64,000 bases of DNA from Enterobacter sp. RIT418 (lineage in GTDB: Bacteria; Pseudomonadota; Gammaproteobacteria; Enterobacterales; Enterobacteriaceae): assembly GCF_003057745.1 (NCBI RefSeq), contig NZ_QBJD02000019.1, positions 20,907 to 84,906 of the forward strand. The letters run 5' to 3'. A program made the position numbers and the translations under genes. A model generated the notes under the pieces. The model was not told the DNA's origin and searched no databases. It worked only from the letters and a program-made list of their open reading frames with translations. Positions 51,330 through 60,888 of this stretch are shown in pieces. Positions within the stretch are counted from its first letter, which is position 1, and the number at the start of each line of letters is the position of its first letter.

Positions 51330-52777
51330 GACGGCTCCCCAGCGCTTAATGGCCATGCGCAGGCGTGATGCACGGTGGCGTTACCTGAGTGGCTGAATAA
51401 TGCCATCTGGCGATCGTCGTCCGTCGGGTAAATACGACTGCTCATCGTGTATTCCCCCGCATTGATAAACAGCTCAAGCGACGAGCTGTCGATGAACAAC
51501 CGCCAGCGTAAAAGGTCACCCTCTGGAAGGGGCACGCTGCGGTAACCGCTGATGTTGTGCTCAGGATAATGCCGCTCGAGAACAATACGCTGCGACTGGT
51601 TATCCACATATATCCGGGCACCGCTGCCCAGGGAAAGCCCGTAACGTTCGGCATCGCTGGATGAGGTATCCCATTCGATCTGCACCTCCATCGCCCGGAC
51701 ATGTTCCTTCAGGATCATCGTCTGCTGCTGAAGCTTTGCTGGCTGCCATTGCTCGCAGGTGCCGCGCAGCGCTTCCAGCTCTTTAACCGGATGTTGGCAA
51801 ACCCGTCCATCCTCAGACAACGTCAGCTCGCGCGGCAACGACAGCATCCCCGCCCATCCGTCTGCTTTTTCCGGCATCACAGATTCCCACATGGCAAGCC
51901 ATCCCATGATCACGCGGCGTCCGTCAGGCGTGGTAAAGCTTTGCGGCGCGTAAAAATCATGTCCGTGGTCAAGTTCCTGAAACGCGCCTTCAGGGGCAAA
52001 GGCCTTTCCAGGCTGCCAGCGGCCCAAAACATAGCCGCTCTGGAAGAGATTGCGATAGCGGTAGCCTTCCGCCGCAATGCCCTGAGGAGAGAACATCAGG
52101 ATGTGCTTATCGCCGAGCGGGAAAAGGTCCGGACATTCCCACATGTAAGCGCTGCAAATCGCCTCGCCTGCGATAGCGCTCTCAACGTCCCAATGGCGTA
52201 AATCCGCCGAGCGGTAAATTTGCACCTCACCCTTGCCCTGTTTTTTTGCGCCAACCACCATGTACCAGGCCTCTTTCTCGCGCCACACCTTGGGATCGCG
52301 GAAATGATGCAGGCCTTCGGGTGTATCCAACACCATTCCTTCCCGCTGAAAGGTGACTCCGTCGCTGCTGGTCGCAAGGCATTGCACCTGATAAAGGTTT
52401 TCATCGACAGGCTGACCGTGAAACTTATGGCCGGTGTAAATCAGCGCGAGTTTTTCACCCGCTACCACGGCAGACCCGGAAAAGCAGCCGTCGCGATCCT
52501 CCGGGCCTTCCGGCGCGAGCGCGACGGGCAGGTGCTCCCATCGCACCATGTCCCGGCTGCGCGCGTGCCCCCAATGCATAGGTCCCCACTCGGGCGACGA
52601 GGGGTGGTGCTGATAGAACGCGTGAAAATAGCCGTCGAACCACGTCAGGCCGTTGGGATCGTTCATCCAGCCAACCGGGGGAGCCAGATGGTATTCGGGA
52701 TACCAGCGTGGCTTAATCTCCTTCTGATTTTCTTTAATAGCGCTATTTGCAGCCTGCAATAACGATTCCATCTTCAT
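51326..52777 (-). CDS. cscA: Sucrose-6-phosphate hydrolase/sucrase, GH32 (CscA-type)
   Basis: Glycoside hydrolase family 32 enzyme of 483 residues that splits sucrose into glucose and fructose in the cytoplasm; no signal peptide is present. The nucleophile is D40 in WMNDPNG, the transition-state stabiliser is in FRDP (R160-P162), and the acid/base Glu is E214 in ECPDL, followed by a C-terminal beta-sandwich domain. GAGG lies seven bases before the ATG at 52777. The neighbouring permease, not a PTS gene, favours free sucrose as the substrate. It is divergent from cscR. Confidence 0.93.
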   Translation of the reverse strand: MKMESLLQAANSAIKENQKEIKPRWYPEYHLAPPVGWMNDPNGLTWFDGYFHAFYQHHPSSPEWGPMHWGHARSRDMVRWEHLPVALAPEGPEDRDGCFSGSAVVAGEKLALIYTGHKFHGQPVDENLYQVQCLATSSDGVTFQREGMVLDTPEGLHHFRDPKVWREKEAWYMVVGAKKQGKGEVQIYRSADLRHWDVESAIAGEAICSAYMWECPDLFPLGDKHILMFSPQGIAAEGYRYRNLFQSGYVLGRWQPGKAFAPEGAFQELDHGHDFYAPQSFTTPDGRRVIMGWLAMWESVMPEKADGWAGMLSLPRELTLSEDGRVCQHPVKELEALRGTCEQWQPAKLQQQTMILKEHVRAMEVQIEWDTSSSDAERYGLSLGSGARIYVDNQSQRIVLERHYPEHNISGYRSVPLPEGDLLRWRLFIDSSSLELFINAGEYTMSSRIYPTDDDRQMALFSHSGNATVHHACAWPLSAGEPS

Positions 52778-52837
52778 CCACCGCCCTCAAAGTTATCCGT
52801 TGCGCCGCCTGATACGATTCGGCCCTCTGCACAAAAA

Positions 52838-52912
52838 GATAACGTTAACATTTCTGCCAATCATGCACCCTTTGTCGCGCTTGCGATGTTAATCACAAAA
52901 GTTAACGTTAAC
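52838..52912. promoter_or_regulatory. cscA-cscR control region: two repressor operators and a CRP site
   Basis: The perfect palindrome GTTAACGTTAAC (52901-52912) and the related ataacgttaaca (52839-52850) look like operators for the LacI-type repressor CscR. Between them TGCGA-N6-TCACA (52882-52897) fits the CRP consensus. The operators are about 62 bp apart centre to centre, close to six helical turns, which would allow looping. Confidence 0.7.
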
Positions 52913-52966
52913 ATTGCGGTATTGTTAACCCCTTCGCATTTTTCAAGATTGGGACGGATTTTCATC

Positions 52967-53962
52967 ATGGCGTCATTAAAAGACGTAGCAAAGTTGGCAA
53001 ACGTATCGTTGATGACGGTTTCACGCGCCCTTAATGAACCCGAGCGGCTGAAAAAGGATACCTACGAGCGGGTTATGGCGGCGGTGAACGAGCTGAACTA
53101 TGTATCTGATATCTCGGCGCGCAAAATCCGCGGGGCAAAATCTACGCTGAATACCATCGGCGTGCTGGCGTTAGACACCACCACTACGCCATTTTCCGTC
53201 GAGATTACGCTGTCGATAGAAGAAACCGCGCGCGCCCACGGCTGGAACAGCTTTCAGGTCAACATGTTCTCTGACGACAATCCCGACAAGATCGTCGATC
53301 TGCTGCTCTCCCATCGGCCTAATGGCATCATCTACACCACAATGGGCCTGCGCCAGGTCCCCATTCCGCAAAAGCTGCGCACCCTTCCCTGCGTACTGGC
53401 GAACTGTGAAAGCCTGACGGAAGAAGTGGCCAGCTACATCCCGGATGATGAAAACGGGCAATACGCGGGGATGAAAGCAGTGCTGGAAGCAGGGTATCGA
53501 AAACCGCTGTGCATTCATTTGCCGAAGGAGTTGGTCGTCAGCCAGCGACGTCGGGCGGGCATTGAACGAGCCTGTAAGGAATATGGCGTCGACCCTCAGC
53601 GGCTCGTCCATCATTATCTGCCGGAAGGAGACGCGCATTATCTGGACGCCGCGAAGCTGGTTTATCGCTGTCTGACCGGATCGGAGCGCCCGTTTGACGC
53701 CATTATTTGCGGTAACGATCGTATCGCTTTTGTGGTCTATCAGGCGTTGCTGACCAGGGGGCTCAAGATCCCGCAGGACGTTGCCGTACTGGGGTACGAC
53801 AATATGGTGGGGACAGGTGACCTCTTTCTGCCGCCGTTATCTACCGTGCAGTTGCCGCACTATGAAATCGGCCGTCAGAGCGCCCTGCATATTATTAACG
53901 GGTTAACCCATCAAGAGACTGTCCTGGTCGATAGCCCTTATCTGCCAAGACAGTCGCTCTGA
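52967..53962 (+). CDS. cscR: LacI-family repressor of the sucrose locus
   Basis: A 331-residue LacI/GalR-type regulator, the same length as E. coli CscR. The helix-turn-helix is at residues 4-24 (LKDVAKLANVSLMTVSRALNE), followed by the hinge and a periplasmic-binding-protein-like effector domain. The start at 52967 (MASLKDVAKLANVS) was chosen because the LacI family begins here; a 27-residue in-frame extension upstream runs through the operator. It is divergent from cscA and probably represses cscAKB, relieved by sucrose, fructose or a derivative. Confidence 0.92.
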   Translation: MASLKDVAKLANVSLMTVSRALNEPERLKKDTYERVMAAVNELNYVSDISARKIRGAKSTLNTIGVLALDTTTTPFSVEITLSIEETARAHGWNSFQVNMFSDDNPDKIVDLLLSHRPNGIIYTTMGLRQVPIPQKLRTLPCVLANCESLTEEVASYIPDDENGQYAGMKAVLEAGYRKPLCIHLPKELVVSQRRRAGIERACKEYGVDPQRLVHHYLPEGDAHYLDAAKLVYRCLTGSERPFDAIICGNDRIAFVVYQALLTRGLKIPQDVAVLGYDNMVGTGDLFLPPLSTVQLPHYEIGRQSALHIINGLTHQETVLVDSPYLPRQSL

Positions 53963-53995
53963 TTTTACGTTCTGGTACTGAAGGAGGGTGATTCG

Positions 53996-55540
53996 CTAGC
54001 CCGCCAGGAAGAACCTGAACGCCGGGTTGTGGGTTTCATCGTGGCACTCATAGCCTAATTCGTTCAGCCGCGTTTCGAAATCCGGCTCGTGCTCGCCCAG
54101 CTCGAACGCCGCCAGCACGCGGCCGTAGTCAGTGCCGTGGCTGCGATAGTGGAACAGAGAGATGTTCCAGTGCGTGCCCAGCGTGTGCAGGAACTTCAGC
54201 AGCGCGCCCGGCGATTCAGGGAACTCAAAGCTGAACAGGCGTTCCTTGAGCGGCTTCGACGGACGTCCGCCGACCATATAGCGCACGTGCAGCTTCGCCA
54301 TCTCGTCGTCGGAAAGATCGACCACGCTGTAGCCGCCCTCGTGCAGCAGGCTGAGGATCTCCTTGCGTTCTTCGAGGCCACGGCTCAGGCGCACGCCGAC
54401 AAAAATGCAGGCGTCTTTGGCATCGGCAAAGCGGTAGTTGAACTCCGTCACCGAACGGCCGCCCAGCAGCTGGCAGAACTTGAGGAAGCTGCCCTTCTCT
54501 TCCGGAATGGTCACCGCCAGCAGGGCTTCACGCTGTTCGCCCAGCTCGCAGCGCTCGGACACGTAGCGCAGGCCGTGGAAGTTAACGTTAGCGCCCGAAA
54601 GCACGTGCGCCATGCGCTCGCCGCGAATGTTGTGCTGCGCGATGTATTTCTTCATCCCCGCCAGCGCCAGCGCGCCGGACGGCTCCGCGACGGCACGCAC
54701 GTCTTCGAACAAATCTTTCATCGCCGCGCAGATCGCGTCGCTGTCGACGGTGACGATATCGTCGAGATACTCCCGGCACAGGCGGAAGGTTTCATCCCCG
54801 ATGCGCTTCACCGCCACGCCCTCGGCAAACAGCCCGACGCGCGGCAGGTCCACCGGATGGCCCGCATCCAGCGCTGCCTTCAGGCAGGCGGAATCTTCCG
54901 CTTCAACGGCGATGACTTTGATCTGCGGCATCAGCTGTTTGATCAGCACCGCCACGCCCGCGGCTAAGCCACCGCCGCCCACCGGGACGAAGACGCGGTC
55001 AAGATGCGCATCCTGCTGCAGCATCTCCAGTGCCAGCGTGCCCTGCCCGGCAATCACCATCGGGTGATCGAACGGCGGTACCCAGGTAAAGCCCTGCCGC
55101 TGCGCCAGCTCAATCGCTTTGGCTTTGGCTTCGTCAAAGTTGGCCCCGTGCAGCAGCACTTCGCCGCCAAAGCCGCGCACCGCGTCGACTTTGATATCCG
55201 CCGTGGCAACCGGCATCACGATCAGCGCTTTTAGCCCCAGACGGGCAGAAGAGAATGCCACGCCCTGCGCGTGGTTGCCCGCGGAAGCGGTAATGACGCC
55301 GCGCGCTTTTTGCTCGTCGGTCAGCCCGGCCATCATCGCGTAGGCGCCGCGCAGCTTAAAGCTGTGTACCGGCTGACGGTCTTCGCGCTTCACCAGAATG
55401 ACGTTGTCGAGGCGAGAAGAAAGCTTTTCCATTTTCTGCAGCGGCGTGACCTGCACGGCTTCATAGACCGGCGCGCGCAGTACCGCCCTCAGGTATTCCG
55501 CCCCCTCGGGGGCGGCGGATAAGGGTTGTGACTCGGCCAT
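53996..55540 (-). CDS. ilvA: Threonine deaminase (biosynthetic, allosteric)
   Basis: PLP enzyme converting threonine to 2-oxobutanoate, the committed step to isoleucine. The PLP Lys is K62 in VHSFKLRGA, with the Gly-rich PVGGGGLAAG near residue 186. Two C-terminal ACT-like regulatory domains (from about residue 325) carry isoleucine inhibition and valine activation. At 514 residues it has the E. coli length. It is the last gene of ilvLXGMEDA, two bases after ilvD, and is now bordered by the csc insert. Confidence 0.97.
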   Translation of the reverse strand: MAESQPLSAAPEGAEYLRAVLRAPVYEAVQVTPLQKMEKLSSRLDNVILVKREDRQPVHSFKLRGAYAMMAGLTDEQKARGVITASAGNHAQGVAFSSARLGLKALIVMPVATADIKVDAVRGFGGEVLLHGANFDEAKAKAIELAQRQGFTWVPPFDHPMVIAGQGTLALEMLQQDAHLDRVFVPVGGGGLAAGVAVLIKQLMPQIKVIAVEAEDSACLKAALDAGHPVDLPRVGLFAEGVAVKRIGDETFRLCREYLDDIVTVDSDAICAAMKDLFEDVRAVAEPSGALALAGMKKYIAQHNIRGERMAHVLSGANVNFHGLRYVSERCELGEQREALLAVTIPEEKGSFLKFCQLLGGRSVTEFNYRFADAKDACIFVGVRLSRGLEERKEILSLLHEGGYSVVDLSDDEMAKLHVRYMVGGRPSKPLKERLFSFEFPESPGALLKFLHTLGTHWNISLFHYRSHGTDYGRVLAAFELGEHEPDFETRLNELGYECHDETHNPAFRFFLAG

Positions 55541-55542
55541 CG

Positions 55543-57393
55543 TTAGCCCCCAAGCTTCGATTTATCGCGCACCGCGCCTTTGTCCGCACTGGTGGCAAGG
55601 CTCGCGTAGGCGCGCAGGGCGAAGGAGACTTCACGCTGGCGGTCTTTCGGCGTCCAGGCTTTGTCGCCGCGCGCTTCTTGTGCCTCACGACGGGCCGCAA
55701 TCTCCCGATCGCTCAGCTTCAGCTGGATGCCGCGGTTCGGAATATCGATTTCAATCAGGTCACCGTCTTCGATGATCGCGATGTTGCCGCCGCTTGCCGC
55801 TTCAGGAGAGACGTGGCCGATAGAGAGGCCGGACGTACCGCCGGAGAAACGGCCGTCGGTGATCAGCGCGCAGGCTTTGCCGAGGCCCATGGATTTCAGG
55901 AAGGTGGTTGGGTAGAGCATTTCCTGCATGCCCGGACCGCCTTTTGGTCCTTCGTAGCGGATCACGACAACGTCGCCTTCCACCACTTTGCCGCCGAGGA
56001 TGGCCTCTACCGCATCGTCCTGGCTCTCATAGACTTTTGCCGGACCGGTGAATTTCAGGATGCTGTCATCCACGCCAGCGGTTTTGACGATGCAGCCGTT
56101 TTCCGCGAAGTTACCGTAGAGCACGGCCAGGCCGCCGTCTTTGCTGTAGGCGTGCTCAAGGGAGCGAATGCAGCCTTCGGCGCGGTCGTCATCCAGCGTG
56201 TCCCAGCGACAGTCCTGTGAGAACGCCTGAGTGGTGCGAATGCCCGCCGGACCCGCGCGGAACATATTCTTCACCGCGTCGTCTTTGGTTAGCATCACGT
56301 CGTATTTGTCCAGCGACTCCGGCAGCGTCAGGCCGAGCACGTTTTTCACGTTACGGTTCAACAGGCCCGCACGATCCAGCTCGCCGAGAATGCCGATAAC
56401 GCCACCGGCGCGGTGTACGTCCTCCATGTGGTACTTCTGGGTGCTTGGCGCGACCTTACAGAGCTGCGGCACCTTGCGGGACAGCTTGTCGATATCGCTC
56501 ATGGTGAAATCGATTTCCGCTTCCTGCGCGGCGGCCAGCAGGTGGAGAACGGTGTTGGTGGAGCCGCCCATGGCGATATCCAGAGTCATGGCGTTCTCAA
56601 ACGCGGCTTTGCTGGCGATATTTCGCGGCAGCGCGCTGGCGTCGTCCTGCTCGTAGTAGCGCTTGGTCAACTCAACGATGCGCTTACCGGCATTGAGGAA
56701 CAGCTGCTTGCGGTCGGCGTGGGTCGCCAGCAGGGAGCCGTTGCCCGGCTGAGACAGGCCCAGCGCTTCGGTCAGGCAGTTCATGGAGTTGGCGGTGAAC
56801 ATCCCGGAACAGGAGCCGCACGTTGGACACGCGGAGCGCTCCACCTGGTCGCTCTGCTCGTCAGAGACTTTCGGGTCCGCGCCCTGGATCATCGCATCGA
56901 CCAGGTCGAGCTTGATGATTTTATCGGAAAGCTTGGTTTTCCCCGCTTCCATTGGGCCGCCGGAGACGAAGATCACCGGAATGTTCAGGCGCAGGGAGGC
57001 CATCAGCATCCCCGGGGTGATTTTGTCGCAGTTGGAGATACACACCATCGCATCGGCGCAGTGGGCGTTCACCATGTACTCTACCGAGTCGGCGATCAGC
57101 TCGCGAGACGGCAGTGAATAGAGCATGCCCCCGTGCCCCATCGCGATACCGTCATCGACCGCGATGGTGTTGAACTCTTTCGCCACCCCGCCGGAGGCTT
57201 CGATTTGCTCAGCAACCAGCTTGCCGAGATCGCGCAGGTGTACGTGGCCCGGTACGAACTGGGTGAAGGAGTTCACCACGGCGATAATCGGCTTGCCGAA
57301 ATCGGCGTCGGTCATCCCGGTGGCGCGCCAGAGCGCGCGAGCTCCAGCCATGTTGCGGCCGTGGGTGGTGGTGGCGGAACGATACTTAGGCAT
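55543..57393 (-). CDS. ilvD: Dihydroxy-acid dehydratase
   Basis: Fe-S dehydratase making the 2-oxo acids for valine and isoleucine. It has 616 residues, as in E. coli. Cluster cysteines are visible in [11 protein letters not shown] near residue 122 and [11 protein letters not shown] near residues 192-198. It is fourth in the operon, 60 bp after ilvE. Confidence 0.97.
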   Translation of the reverse strand: MPKYRSATTTHGRNMAGARALWRATGMTDADFGKPIIAVVNSFTQFVPGHVHLRDLGKLVAEQIEASGGVAKEFNTIAVDDGIAMGHGGMLYSLPSRELIADSVEYMVNAHCADAMVCISNCDKITPGMLMASLRLNIPVIFVSGGPMEAGKTKLSDKIIKLDLVDAMIQGADPKVSDEQSDQVERSACPTCGSCSGMFTANSMNCLTEALGLSQPGNGSLLATHADRKQLFLNAGKRIVELTKRYYEQDDASALPRNIASKAAFENAMTLDIAMGGSTNTVLHLLAAAQEAEIDFTMSDIDKLSRKVPQLCKVAPSTQKYHMEDVHRAGGVIGILGELDRAGLLNRNVKNVLGLTLPESLDKYDVMLTKDDAVKNMFRAGPAGIRTTQAFSQDCRWDTLDDDRAEGCIRSLEHAYSKDGGLAVLYGNFAENGCIVKTAGVDDSILKFTGPAKVYESQDDAVEAILGGKVVEGDVVVIRYEGPKGGPGMQEMLYPTTFLKSMGLGKACALITDGRFSGGTSGLSIGHVSPEAASGGNIAIIEDGDLIEIDIPNRGIQLKLSDREIAARREAQEARGDKAWTPKDRQREVSFALRAYASLATSADKGAVRDKSKLGG

Positions 57394-57453
57394 GCTTTAT
57401 TTACTCCCGTCTGACTATTTAATGGGACGGCGCGTGCCGTCCCAAATTTATGC

Positions 57454-58383
57454 TTAGTGATTAACCTGATCCAACCAGCCGTATTTGTCTTCGGTTTCGC
57501 CAGTGAAGAGGCCAAAGAAGGCTTGCTGAATACGCTTGGTGATCGGGCCACAGCGGCCTTCGCCGACCTGGATGCCGTCTACGCTGCGAACCGGCGTGAT
57601 TTCCGCCGCGGTGCCGGACATAAAGACTTCATCCGCCAGATACAGAGATTCGCGGGACAGCACCTGCTCGCGCACTTCGATACCGAGATCTTTCGCCAGC
57701 TTGATGATCGCGTCGCGGGTAATGCCCGGCAGCGCGGAAGAGGTGAACGGCGGGGTAAACAGAATGCCGTCTTTTACCTCAAACAGATTTTCACCTGCGC
57801 CTTCGGAGATGTAGCCGTTGACGTCCAGCGCGATGCCTTCCTGATAGCCGTGGCGGCGCGCTTCGCTGCCAACCAGCAGGGAGGAGAGGTAGTTACCGCC
57901 CGCTTTTGCCGCCGTTGGGATAGTGTTTGGCGCAACGCGGTTCCAGGAAGAAACCATGGCGTCGATCCCCTGATCCAGCGCTTCGGCACCCAGGTAAGCG
58001 CCCCACGGGAACGCGGCAATGATCACGTCGGTGTTATAGCCAGCCGGCGGGTTAACGCCCATGCCCACATCACCTACGAACACCAGTGGACGAATATAGG
58101 CACTGGTCAGGTTGTTATTGCGGATCACCTCGCGGCAGGCTTCCATCAGCTCGTCAACGCTCTGAGAGACCGGGAAACGATAAATTTTGGCTGAGTCATG
58201 CAGACGCTGCATGTGTTCGCGATGGCGGAACACCACTGGCCCTTTGTGAGAATCGTAGCAGCGGATACCCTCAAACACGGAGGTACCGTAGTGCAGCGCG
58301 TGGGACATCACGTGAACTTTTGCGTCTTCCCAACGAACCATCTCACCGTTGAACCAAATGTAATCAGCTTTTTTCGTCGTCAT
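57454..58383 (-). CDS. ilvE: Branched-chain amino acid aminotransferase
   Basis: Class IV PLP aminotransferase for the last step to isoleucine, valine and leucine. The Schiff-base Lys is K160 (PTAAKAGGNYLSS). It has 309 residues, the E. coli length, and starts MTTKKADYIWFNGEMV. It is 18 bp downstream of ilvM. Confidence 0.97.
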   Translation of the reverse strand: MTTKKADYIWFNGEMVRWEDAKVHVMSHALHYGTSVFEGIRCYDSHKGPVVFRHREHMQRLHDSAKIYRFPVSQSVDELMEACREVIRNNNLTSAYIRPLVFVGDVGMGVNPPAGYNTDVIIAAFPWGAYLGAEALDQGIDAMVSSWNRVAPNTIPTAAKAGGNYLSSLLVGSEARRHGYQEGIALDVNGYISEGAGENLFEVKDGILFTPPFTSSALPGITRDAIIKLAKDLGIEVREQVLSRESLYLADEVFMSGTAAEITPVRSVDGIQVGEGRCGPITKRIQQAFFGLFTGETEDKYGWLDQVNH

Positions 58384-58401
58384 TTTCTCTTCCTGTCACG
58401 C

Positions 58402-58665
58402 TCAAGCGCGGATTTGTTGTGATGTGGTTGTGCTCTGGCAGATGGCAACATGGGCAACGTCTACCAGCTTATTTAATTGACTAAACAGTAAGTCGACCGG
58501 CCGCTGACTGGCAACGGTTAATTCAATGTTAATGTTCTGAGCGTCGGTGGCCGTCTCCATATTCATAGAGCAAATCTGAAAGCCACGATGACGCACTACG
58601 CGCAAAACGCGTTCTAAGGTTTCGGGGTTGAAGCGAGCCTGCACGGCGACCTGATGCTGCATCAT
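58402..58665 (-). CDS. ilvM: Acetolactate synthase II, small regulatory subunit
   Basis: An 87-residue ACT-domain protein that stabilises and activates IlvG. Sequence [20 protein letters not shown] is nearly identical to E. coli IlvM. It overlaps the ilvG stop by four bases, coupling subunit synthesis. Confidence 0.96.
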   Translation of the reverse strand: MMQHQVAVQARFNPETLERVLRVVRHRGFQICSMNMETATDAQNINIELTVASQRPVDLLFSQLNKLVDVAHVAICQSTTTSQQIRA

Positions 58666-60308
58666 GATAATTTCTCCATCATTTGTGCGTTACTGGCACC
58701 TGGCGGTACCAACGGCCAGACGTTCTCAAGCTCGTCGATTGAGACATGAAGCAGGTACGGCCCTTCGCTTGAGAGCATGGCGTCGAGTGCCGCTTCAACC
58801 TGGTCTTTACGGGTAATGTGCTGCCCAGGGATACCAAAGGCGCTGGCCAGCACGAGGAAATCGGGGTTATCGGTGAGCGTCGTTTCGCTGTAGCGCGCCT
58901 GGAAAAACAGCTGTTGCCACTGGCGCACCATCCCTAAGCGCTGGTTATCGAGCAGCACGATCTTCAGCGGCAGCTGCTTGCGCTTCACGGTGCCGAGCTC
59001 TTGCACGTTCATCATGAACGAACCGTCGCCGGAGATGCAGATAACGGTATCGTTCGGGCGAGCAACCTGCGCGCCAACCGCTGCGGGCAGGCCGAAGCCC
59101 ATTGTTCCTAAGCCACTGGAGGTGATGAAGTTTTCCGGGCGGGTGTAGGTCATATGCTGGGCTGACCACATCTGATGCTGACCCACGTCGGTGGTAACCA
59201 CGCTGTCTGCGGGCTTGCGGTCGGACAGCTGTTTCAACAGCAGCGGGGCGTAGATGGCGTCACCGGGATGATCGTAGCGCCACGCGTGTTCAGCGCGCAT
59301 ATCGGCGGTGTGCTGGCGCCATGCGTTGATATCCAGCGGCTGTTGCAAGTCGGGTAACAGCGCGTTGAGATCGCCCTGCAGCGCAACGTGCGCCTGACGC
59401 AGCTTGTTCATCTCCGCCGGGTCGATATCCATATGGATCACTTTGGCGTTCGGCGCAAAGGTATTCAGCTTGCCGGTAACGCGGTCATCAAAACGGGCCC
59501 CCACGGCGATGAGCAGATCGCACTCCTGAACCGCCAGGTTTGCCGCTTTGGTGCCGTGCATCCCCAGCATGCCGAGGTAATACGGATACTCTGCGTCTAC
59601 CGCACCCAGGCCTTTCAGCGTGCAGGTGGCGGGCATTTGCGTGACGGCAATAAATTCGCGCAGAGCCGGCACCGCCTGCGCCATACCCACGCCGCCGCCC
59701 ACGTACAGCATCGGCTGTTTTGCCTCAGCCAGCATCTGACGCGCCTCCTCCACTTCGTCATGCGGGAATACATCATCGTTTTTGACGGTGGAGAAGTGCG
59801 GCTCCAGGTCGGCCAGCGCAACCTGAATATCTTTCGGGATATCGACCAGAACCGGGCCGGGGCGGCCCGAGTTTGCCACGTCAAATGCTTCCGCCATCAC
59901 GCGCGGTAGCTCTTCCAGAGATTGAACGAGGAAGCTGTGCTTGGTACAGGCGAGCGACAGGCCAAGCACGTCCACCTCCTGGAAGGCGTCAGTGCCGATG
60001 AACGGAGACGCCACCTGGCCGGTAATCGCAACAACGGGAACGGAATCAAGCAGCGCATCGGCCAAGCCGGTGATCAGGTTGGTTGCGCCCGGACCGGAAG
60101 TGGCCATGCAGACGCCGGTTTTTCCCGTGGCGCGAGCATAGCCTATGGCCGCCATCGCTGCCCCCTGCTCGTGCCGACACAGTAGGTGTTCCACGCCGCC
60201 GTCATACAGTGCATCGTAAATCGGCATAATTGCGCCGCCCGGATAACCGAATACGGTTTCAACTCCCTGCGCACGCAACGCATGTACTACCCACTGTGCC
60301 CCATTCAT
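58662..60308 (-). CDS. ilvG: Acetolactate synthase II, large subunit (intact)
   Basis: Thiamine-diphosphate enzyme making acetolactate and acetohydroxybutyrate, resistant to valine inhibition. The catalytic Glu is E47 in [11 protein letters not shown], and the ThDP/Mg motif [12 protein letters not shown] is near residue 424. The frame is open over 548 residues, unlike E. coli K-12, where a frameshift inactivates ilvG. The isolate should therefore not show K-12-type valine toxicity, if expression is normal. Confidence 0.97.
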   Translation of the reverse strand: MNGAQWVVHALRAQGVETVFGYPGGAIMPIYDALYDGGVEHLLCRHEQGAAMAAIGYARATGKTGVCMATSGPGATNLITGLADALLDSVPVVAITGQVASPFIGTDAFQEVDVLGLSLACTKHSFLVQSLEELPRVMAEAFDVANSGRPGPVLVDIPKDIQVALADLEPHFSTVKNDDVFPHDEVEEARQMLAEAKQPMLYVGGGVGMAQAVPALREFIAVTQMPATCTLKGLGAVDAEYPYYLGMLGMHGTKAANLAVQECDLLIAVGARFDDRVTGKLNTFAPNAKVIHMDIDPAEMNKLRQAHVALQGDLNALLPDLQQPLDINAWRQHTADMRAEHAWRYDHPGDAIYAPLLLKQLSDRKPADSVVTTDVGQHQMWSAQHMTYTRPENFITSSGLGTMGFGLPAAVGAQVARPNDTVICISGDGSFMMNVQELGTVKRKQLPLKIVLLDNQRLGMVRQWQQLFFQARYSETTLTDNPDFLVLASAFGIPGQHITRKDQVEAALDAMLSSEGPYLLHVSIDELENVWPLVPPGASNAQMMEKLS

Positions 60309-60310
60309 AG

Positions 60311-60361
60311 TTAGTTCCCCGTCATAAATCGGGAGAAACAGAATTTTGTGCTAGCGTTCAT
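60311..60361 (-). CDS. ilvX: Small protein IlvX in the ilv leader
   Basis: A 16-codon [19 protein letters not shown], two bases upstream of ilvG, with GAGGAGCAGAGA as ribosome site. It differs from the E. coli IlvX peptide, as I recall it, at only two positions. Its ribosome site and spacing suggest translation coupled to ilvG; the function is unknown. Confidence 0.85.
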   Translation of the reverse strand: MNASTKFCFSRFMTGN

Positions 60362-60391
60362 TCTCTGCTCCTCGTTTACGTTTTTTAGTCA

Positions 60392-60425
60392 TAAAAAAAC
60401 CCCCGGACCTTTCGGTGCGGGGGTC
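60392..60425 (-). terminator. ilvGMEDA attenuator terminator
   Basis: Stem of acccccggacc (60399-60409) with ggtgcgggggt (60414-60424), one mismatch, followed on the minus strand by seven T. It lies between ilvL and ilvX and would end transcription when the leader peptide is fully translated. Confidence 0.9.
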
Positions 60426-60447
60426 TTAGTTCGTTAAGGCTTGTTTT

Positions 60448-60546
60448 CTAAGCCTTTCCTCGTCCAAGTGCAGCCCCGCACGGTGGGATAATAATCACCA
60501 CCACGCTAATCACGACCAGGCTAATCACTCGTAGAAGGGCTGTCAT
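60448..60546 (-). CDS. ilvL: ilvGMEDA operon leader peptide
   Basis: A 32-residue peptide beginning MTALLRVISLVVISVVV and ending GAALGRGKA, identical in pattern to E. coli IlvL. The Ile/Val/Leu-rich run sets attenuation: ribosome stalling on scarce branched-chain tRNAs prevents the downstream terminator from forming. Confidence 0.96.
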   Translation of the reverse strand: MTALLRVISLVVISVVVIIIPPCGAALGRGKA

Positions 60547-60888
60547 TTTCAGTTCTTTTTGCATCTTGTTCGAAGGAATACCTAAAGAGGTATCACAGTT
60601 TTTTAAATAAGCACAAGATTTATTTATGATGATTTTATTTAGGCAGCAAATTATTTTGCTGAAAACCTTTGTTTTATATAAGGAAAATTGAAAATGAATT
60701 TTTTTCATTTTTTTAGTCCTCTCTGGCCTGTCGAAATGCGGCCCAAAACGCCTTTGCGAGGACGATCCCAGGGAAATGCAAATATTACAAAAGGACGCTA
60801 AAAATCACGAATGCGCCTCGTAAAGGCTGAAAATGAGGATAAAAATGGATAACGGGCACGGGCATAGTAACGCCACAAGGAGGGCATT
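60547..60888. promoter_or_regulatory. ilvL promoter region and upstream of yifB
   Basis: 342 bp without a credible gene between divergent ilvL and yifB. The ilvL-proximal part (about 60590-60715) is very AT-rich, in keeping with the IHF/UP-type region upstream of the E. coli ilvG promoter. On the minus strand CTTGTGC...TGATACC near 60588-60616 is a weak candidate promoter with short spacing. Confidence 0.5.

Noticed and set aside
48941..53996. Transposon or IS borders around the csc locus
   Set aside because: No terminal inverted repeats, target-site duplications or transposase remnants could be seen at either edge.
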